In this document: positions 60,874 to 64,000 of the stretch, piece after piece | Layout: each line of letters starts with the position of its first letter | Position numbering within the stretch: position 1 is the stretch's first letter | Assembly (NCBI GenBank): GCA_021414365.1 | Contig: JAIOOR010000024.1 | Coordinates: 1 to 64,000, forward strand | Length of the DNA stretch: 64,000 bases | Direction of reading: 5' to 3' | Source of the DNA: Nitrosarchaeum sp. | GTDB taxonomy: Archaea; Thermoproteota; Nitrososphaeria; Nitrososphaerales; Nitrosopumilaceae | Notes under the pieces: generated by a model | What the model saw: the letters and a program-made list of their open reading frames with translations, nothing else | Database searches by the model: none | What the model was told of the DNA's origin: nothing | Position numbers and translations under genes: made by a program

Positions 60874-62264
60874 AACTGCAAGACACACTTTCTAATTCAG
60901 AGCAAACACTAGATACTTCAAAAACAGTAAAAATTTACTTGTGTGGTGTTACAGTTTATGATGAATCACATATAGGACATGCGAGGACAATAATTGTTTT
61001 TGATGTATTTAGAAAATACTTGGAAAGCAAGGGAATCCATGTAAATTTTATCCAAAATTTTACAGATGTGGATGATAAAATAATAAATCGTGCAAAATTG
61101 GAAAATACTACTGCAGAGCAAATCAGTTCAAAATACATTCAAAATTATTTCACAGATTTTGATGGATTAAATGTAAAACGTGCAACAAATTATCCCAAGG
61201 CAACTGAGCACATTGAAGACATTGTAAGTTTTATTGAAAAATTAATTGAAAAAGAAATAGCATATGTATCAAAAAATGGAGTGTATTTTTCAGTATCAAA
61301 GTTTTCCCATTACGGTAAACTATCAAAAAAGAAGATAGACGAATTACAGTCAGGTGCAAGAATTGAGATAGATGAGGCAAAAAAAGACCCTCTAGATTTT
61401 GCTTTATGGAAATTTTCAGACACATTACCAGTATGGGACAGCCCATGGGGCAAAGGAAGGCCTGGATGGCACATAGAATGCTCTGCAATGAGCATCAAAT
61501 ATCTTGGAGAAAATTTTGACATACATGGTGGTGGGAGGGATTTAATATTTCCTCATCACGAAAATGAAATTGCCCAGTCAGAATCTTTTACATCAAAACA
61601 GTTTGCAAAAATTTGGATGCATGTTGGTATGGTGACAATTAACGGTGAAAAAATGTCAAAATCACTTGGAAACATTCGATCAATAAAACATGTATTAGAT
61701 AATTGGGGACCAAATGTGATCAGGCTGTTTTGTTTATCAGGTCATTATTCAAAACCGATTGATTATTCTGACGAATTACTAAAAGAGGATCTTACAAAAT
61801 GGCGTCAAGCCGAAATTTGCTATTATGAATTAATTCATGCAGACAATGAAAATCACAGTGTGGAAATCAAATCAATGATTGAAGAAATCAACAATGAATT
61901 TGATAATGCGTTAGAGTCAGATCTGAATACACATCTTGCACTCTCAGCATTTTTCAGACTTGTAAAAGAAGTAAATTATTTAGCTGCTGAAGAAAAAATA
62001 AGTGTAAACGATGCTAAAATAATCATTCCAGAGTTTGAAAGGATGCTTGAAATTTTAGGACTGACAATACCAAAAATAACCTCAAATGAAAAACAAGAAA
62101 TCAATAATTTGATAATATCAAGAGAGCAATTTAGAAAAGAAAAGAAATTCCAAGATGCAGATAAAATTAGAGACAAACTTAATGAAATGAATATCGAATT
62201 AGTTGATCATAAAGGTAAAACAGTTTGGGTAAGGAAAGAAAAGATCAAGACAGACATCAAATAA
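60870..62264 (+). CDS. cysS: cysteinyl-tRNA synthetase
   Basis: 464 aa, class Ia. Zinc/active-site start LCGVTVYDESHIGHARTIIV (HIGH at HIGHAR), WHIECSAMS and HHENEIAQSE zinc ligands, and the KMSKS motif GEKMSKSLGNIRS. The helical anticodon domain is complete. Charges tRNA-Cys directly, so this organism does not rely only on the SepRS route. Overlaps nadE by 4 nt. Confidence 0.97.
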   Translation: MKLQDTLSNSEQTLDTSKTVKIYLCGVTVYDESHIGHARTIIVFDVFRKYLESKGIHVNFIQNFTDVDDKIINRAKLENTTAEQISSKYIQNYFTDFDGLNVKRATNYPKATEHIEDIVSFIEKLIEKEIAYVSKNGVYFSVSKFSHYGKLSKKKIDELQSGARIEIDEAKKDPLDFALWKFSDTLPVWDSPWGKGRPGWHIECSAMSIKYLGENFDIHGGGRDLIFPHHENEIAQSESFTSKQFAKIWMHVGMVTINGEKMSKSLGNIRSIKHVLDNWGPNVIRLFCLSGHYSKPIDYSDELLKEDLTKWRQAEICYYELIHADNENHSVEIKSMIEEINNEFDNALESDLNTHLALSAFFRLVKEVNYLAAEEKISVNDAKIIIPEFERMLEILGLTIPKITSNEKQEINNLIISREQFRKEKKFQDADKIRDKLNEMNIELVDHKGKTVWVRKEKIKTDIK

Positions 62265-62341
62265 TTTCATAAAAAAAGTACAAATTTAAAAAAATTAGTC
62301 CAATCTAATTAGTTGCATCTAATTTTCACATTGTTTAATCA

Positions 62342-62578
62342 TTGACAAAAATAAAATCATTCATGAATGCATGGAGTAAATTTTGGAAATGGTATGAAAA
62401 CAAAATATTGGGAAGTATAATTATAATTGCCATAATCCAGTTTATCCAAATTCCACACATGGTATGGAATGCAGATTTGATGCTACAAGCAGGAATGATA
62501 TCAAGAATAAATCAGGGGATAGACGGGTTATTGTATGGAGTTGACTTGATTGAAATTGTATCAATTATCAATGTGTGA
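62342..62578 (+). CDS. small single-helix membrane protein
   Basis: 78 aa with TTG start, or 71 aa from the ATG at 62363 (MNAWSKFWKWYENKILGSII). One clear hydrophobic helix (ILGSIIIIAIIQFIQIPHMV) lies after an aromatic-basic start; the C-terminal half is amphipathic (MISRINQGIDGLLYGVDLIE). No family recognised. It follows cysS by 77 nt on the same strand. It probably sits in the cytoplasmic membrane. Confidence 0.6.
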   Translation: MTKIKSFMNAWSKFWKWYENKILGSIIIIAIIQFIQIPHMVWNADLMLQAGMISRINQGIDGLLYGVDLIEIVSIINV

Positions 62579-62680
62579 ATGATCATGTTTAGTTTAATTA
62601 AAAAAGAAGAACAAAGCAAGTCATAAGCAGTACAAAATAAGATAACGCCGGTACAAATAGAAGAAGAAAGACAGCCAAGC

Positions 62681-62821
62681 ATGTCATTATTTTGTGAGAA
62701 ATGTAACAATCGAAGACTGCCAAAATGGATTAAAGATGAAAACAAAACAGATTGGCTTTGTGAAACTTGTGGAAATTATGTGGATGATAAAAACAACATC
62801 ATTCGACAATACACAAAATAA
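62681..62821 (+). CDS. 46 aa zinc-ribbon miniprotein
   Basis: Small ORF MSLFCEKCNNRRLPKWIKDE, then NKTDWLCETCGNYVDDKNNI and a short tail. Two Cys-x2-Cys pairs (5/8 and 27/30) separated by 18 residues make a standard zinc ribbon. An AAGAAGAAAG purine tract upstream may help ribosome binding. It is convergent with the GTPase gene, 23 nt apart. No assigned function; a nucleic-acid or protein-binding role is possible. Confidence 0.65.
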   Translation: MSLFCEKCNNRRLPKWIKDENKTDWLCETCGNYVDDKNNIIRQYTK

Positions 62822-62844
62822 TTTAGAAAATACACAGTAACAAA

Positions 62845-64000
62845 TTATTTTTTAGAAGCGCTGACCAAAGATACAACATCCCTATCCCTTAGCTGATAAT
62901 CTACAGGCAATCGTAGATTATATCTCAAATCTTTTCCATAAAGCAATCCTTTTGTAAGATCAGTATGAATCTCTTTTGCAAGATCAGCGATTGTGGCTCC
63001 AGCTTTAAGCAGAATCAAATCAGGCAACACACGTCCTTTATGATCTGAAAGGTGTTTCTCATCAGCTACAGGATAAATCGAATTCATCTTTAGAAGTTTA
63101 AAGACTGCAACATTTATCGCAAATTGCACACCTGTTCGCATGTATTCTCCCATTATTCCTTTTTTTATGAAATCCAATGCATTGATTTGTTTTTCATTTA
63201 GATCCTCAGATTTTATTATTTCAAATTGTTCTGAACCTGGAGAATACTTGATCAGTCCCTTTTGCTCAGCTCTTCTTAGACTAAATTCACTATCACCACT
63301 GACAGGAATTACTATAGAATCATTGTAACGTTCTCTTAGACGAGCAAAATTTTTGTCTGCACCATCTACATCAATTTTGTTTGCAACAATCAATGTAGGT
63401 TTTGATGTTTTTCGAAGATATGTTGCAAGTTTTTTTGTATCAATCATGTCAAAATTATCAAAATCCTTATCTTCAAGCCCAAGTGTTACCAAGGCATCTT
63501 TTACATGTATTTTGGTTACACCTATTCCACGGTATAAATCAGTAATAGCATCTACAATTCCAGAACCGGTTCTAATTAATTTTGAAACTTTGTCTCGGTT
63601 TCCTTCTAAAATTTTATGGTACCACATTATCAACTCCTCTTCAATGTCTGCAAAATCAGATATAGGATCACCACTTCCAACCTCGCTTATTTTTCCTGAA
63701 GAGTCAATACCGCCAGATGCATCAACTACATGTAGTAATGCATCAGATTGTGCAGCAATTGAAAGAAACTGATTTCCCAATCCTTTTCCTTTCCATGCAT
63801 CTTTGATCAGACCAGGTAAATCAATTAATTCTACTGGGATGTATCTCCAACCTTCAACACATTTTGAATTATTTGGGTTATCCTGTATTTTGAATTCAGG
63901 ATGAACACATAGTGTGATTGCATGAGCAATTCCAGAAACGGGTTTTTTTGTTGTAAATGGATAAGATGAAATTTCTTCAGACGATAAAGTTGCGGCATTG
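62845..64000 (-). CDS. Obg/YchF-related GTPase with TGS domain, partial (5' end outside window)
   Basis: The frame is open to the window edge (at least 385 codons); the P-loop lies outside. Visible: switch region SSYPFTTKKPVSGIAHA (G2-like), ELIDLPGLIKDAWKGKGLG (G3, DxPG), VANKID (G4, NKxD) and a C-terminal TGS domain (LPDLILLKAGATIADLAKEI; YNLRLPVDYQLRDRDVVSLV). It belongs to the archaeal TGS-containing Obg/YchF group of ribosome-associated GTPases. A Met at 63780 is internal, not the start. Confidence 0.9.
   Translation of the reverse strand, partial: NAATLSSEEISSYPFTTKKPVSGIAHAITLCVHPEFKIQDNPNNSKCVEGWRYIPVELIDLPGLIKDAWKGKGLGNQFLSIAAQSDALLHVVDASGGIDSSGKISEVGSGDPISDFADIEEELIMWYHKILEGNRDKVSKLIRTGSGIVDAITDLYRGIGVTKIHVKDALVTLGLEDKDFDNFDMIDTKKLATYLRKTSKPTLIVANKIDVDGADKNFARLRERYNDSIVIPVSGDSEFSLRRAEQKGLIKYSPGSEQFEIIKSEDLNEKQINALDFIKKGIMGEYMRTGVQFAINVAVFKLLKMNSIYPVADEKHLSDHKGRVLPDLILLKAGATIADLAKEIHTDLTKGLLYGKDLRYNLRLPVDYQLRDRDVVSLVSASKK

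Noticed and set aside
63780-63780. Met at 63780 as start of the right-edge GTPase
   Set aside because: The frame continues upstream with conserved GTPase sequence (DLPGLIKDAWKGKGLG), so the gene runs off the window.
1-64000. tRNA, rRNA or CRISPR loci
   Set aside because: I looked in all intergenic stretches for T-loop-like GTTCRANNC, conserved rRNA blocks and regularly spaced direct repeats and found none.
1-64000. Insertion sequences or integrated elements
   Set aside because: No transposase, integrase, terminal inverted repeats or attachment-site duplication; codon and base composition look even across the window.

Overview
The window is AT-rich (roughly two thirds A+T by eye), densely coded archaeal DNA. 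The gene content points to an ammonia-oxidizing thaumarchaeon of the Nitrosopumilus/Nitrosarchaeum type: a B12-dependent methylmalonyl-CoA mutase set as used in the 3-hydroxypropionate/4-hydroxybutyrate cycle, an ESCRT-III (CdvB-type) protein, a tubulin-like GTPase, a PEFG-CTERM surface protein, a TackOD1 zinc domain, TrmB-type regulators, a stand-alone parvulin, a PIP-box family B DNA polymerase and many tiny zinc-ribbon proteins. Several genes appear to be leaderless, with a TATA box about 25 nt before the start codon. I see no rRNA, tRNA, insertion sequence, integrase or CRISPR array.

Layout. 1-8.3 kb: a type IV pilus locus. On the minus strand lie a TackOD1 protein and three type IV pilin-like genes, the last running off the window. 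Divergent from them are a secretion ATPase, two TadB/TadC-like membrane proteins, a tiny ORF and a TrmB regulator. 8.3-17.3 kb: DUF2203, a flavin split-barrel protein, an ABC-2 exporter, a parvulin, a Hef-like helicase, a second TrmB paralogue, an MFS transporter and a PEFG-CTERM surface protein. 17.4-19.4 kb: a VIT/CCC1 metal transporter, an MscS channel and tiny zinc proteins. 19.6-22.3 kb: the most striking block, with a coiled-coil protein, a tubulin-like (artubulin-like) GTPase and an ESCRT-III protein side by side on one strand. 22.4-26.5 kb: dCMP deaminase, DNA polymerase B, a SemiSWEET-like protein and triosephosphate isomerase. 28-31.4 kb: pyruvate phosphate dikinase with a lysine-rich tail, then an XRE-CBS regulator.

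32-42.6 kb: methylmalonyl-CoA epimerase, mutase large subunit, MeaB GTPase and B12-binding small subunit, interleaved with a hemerythrin protein, M1 aminopeptidase, VOC proteins and ketol-acid reductoisomerase. 42.6-44.3 kb: a zinc ribbon coupled to NMN adenylyltransferase, and a degenerate EF-1A-like protein. 44.3-50.2 kb: a complete phosphate uptake set (PhoU, PstB, PstA, PstC, an AbrB-PhoU regulator and PstS). 50.5-54.5 kb: a hydrolase, MetRS, S-adenosylhomocysteinase, and a Rieske ferredoxin interrupted by an in-frame TAG. 54.7-59.4 kb: a probable polyphosphate-related cluster (lysine-rich protein, CHAD protein, two thymidylate-kinase-like proteins, Ppx/GppA, SixA). 60-64 kb: NAD synthetase, CysRS, small proteins and the 3' part of a YchF/Obg-family GTPase.

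The best candidates for undescribed biology are the tubulin/ESCRT-III/coiled-coil block, the polyphosphate-type cluster with its kinase pair, the suite of 30-62 aa zinc proteins, and the interrupted Rieske gene.
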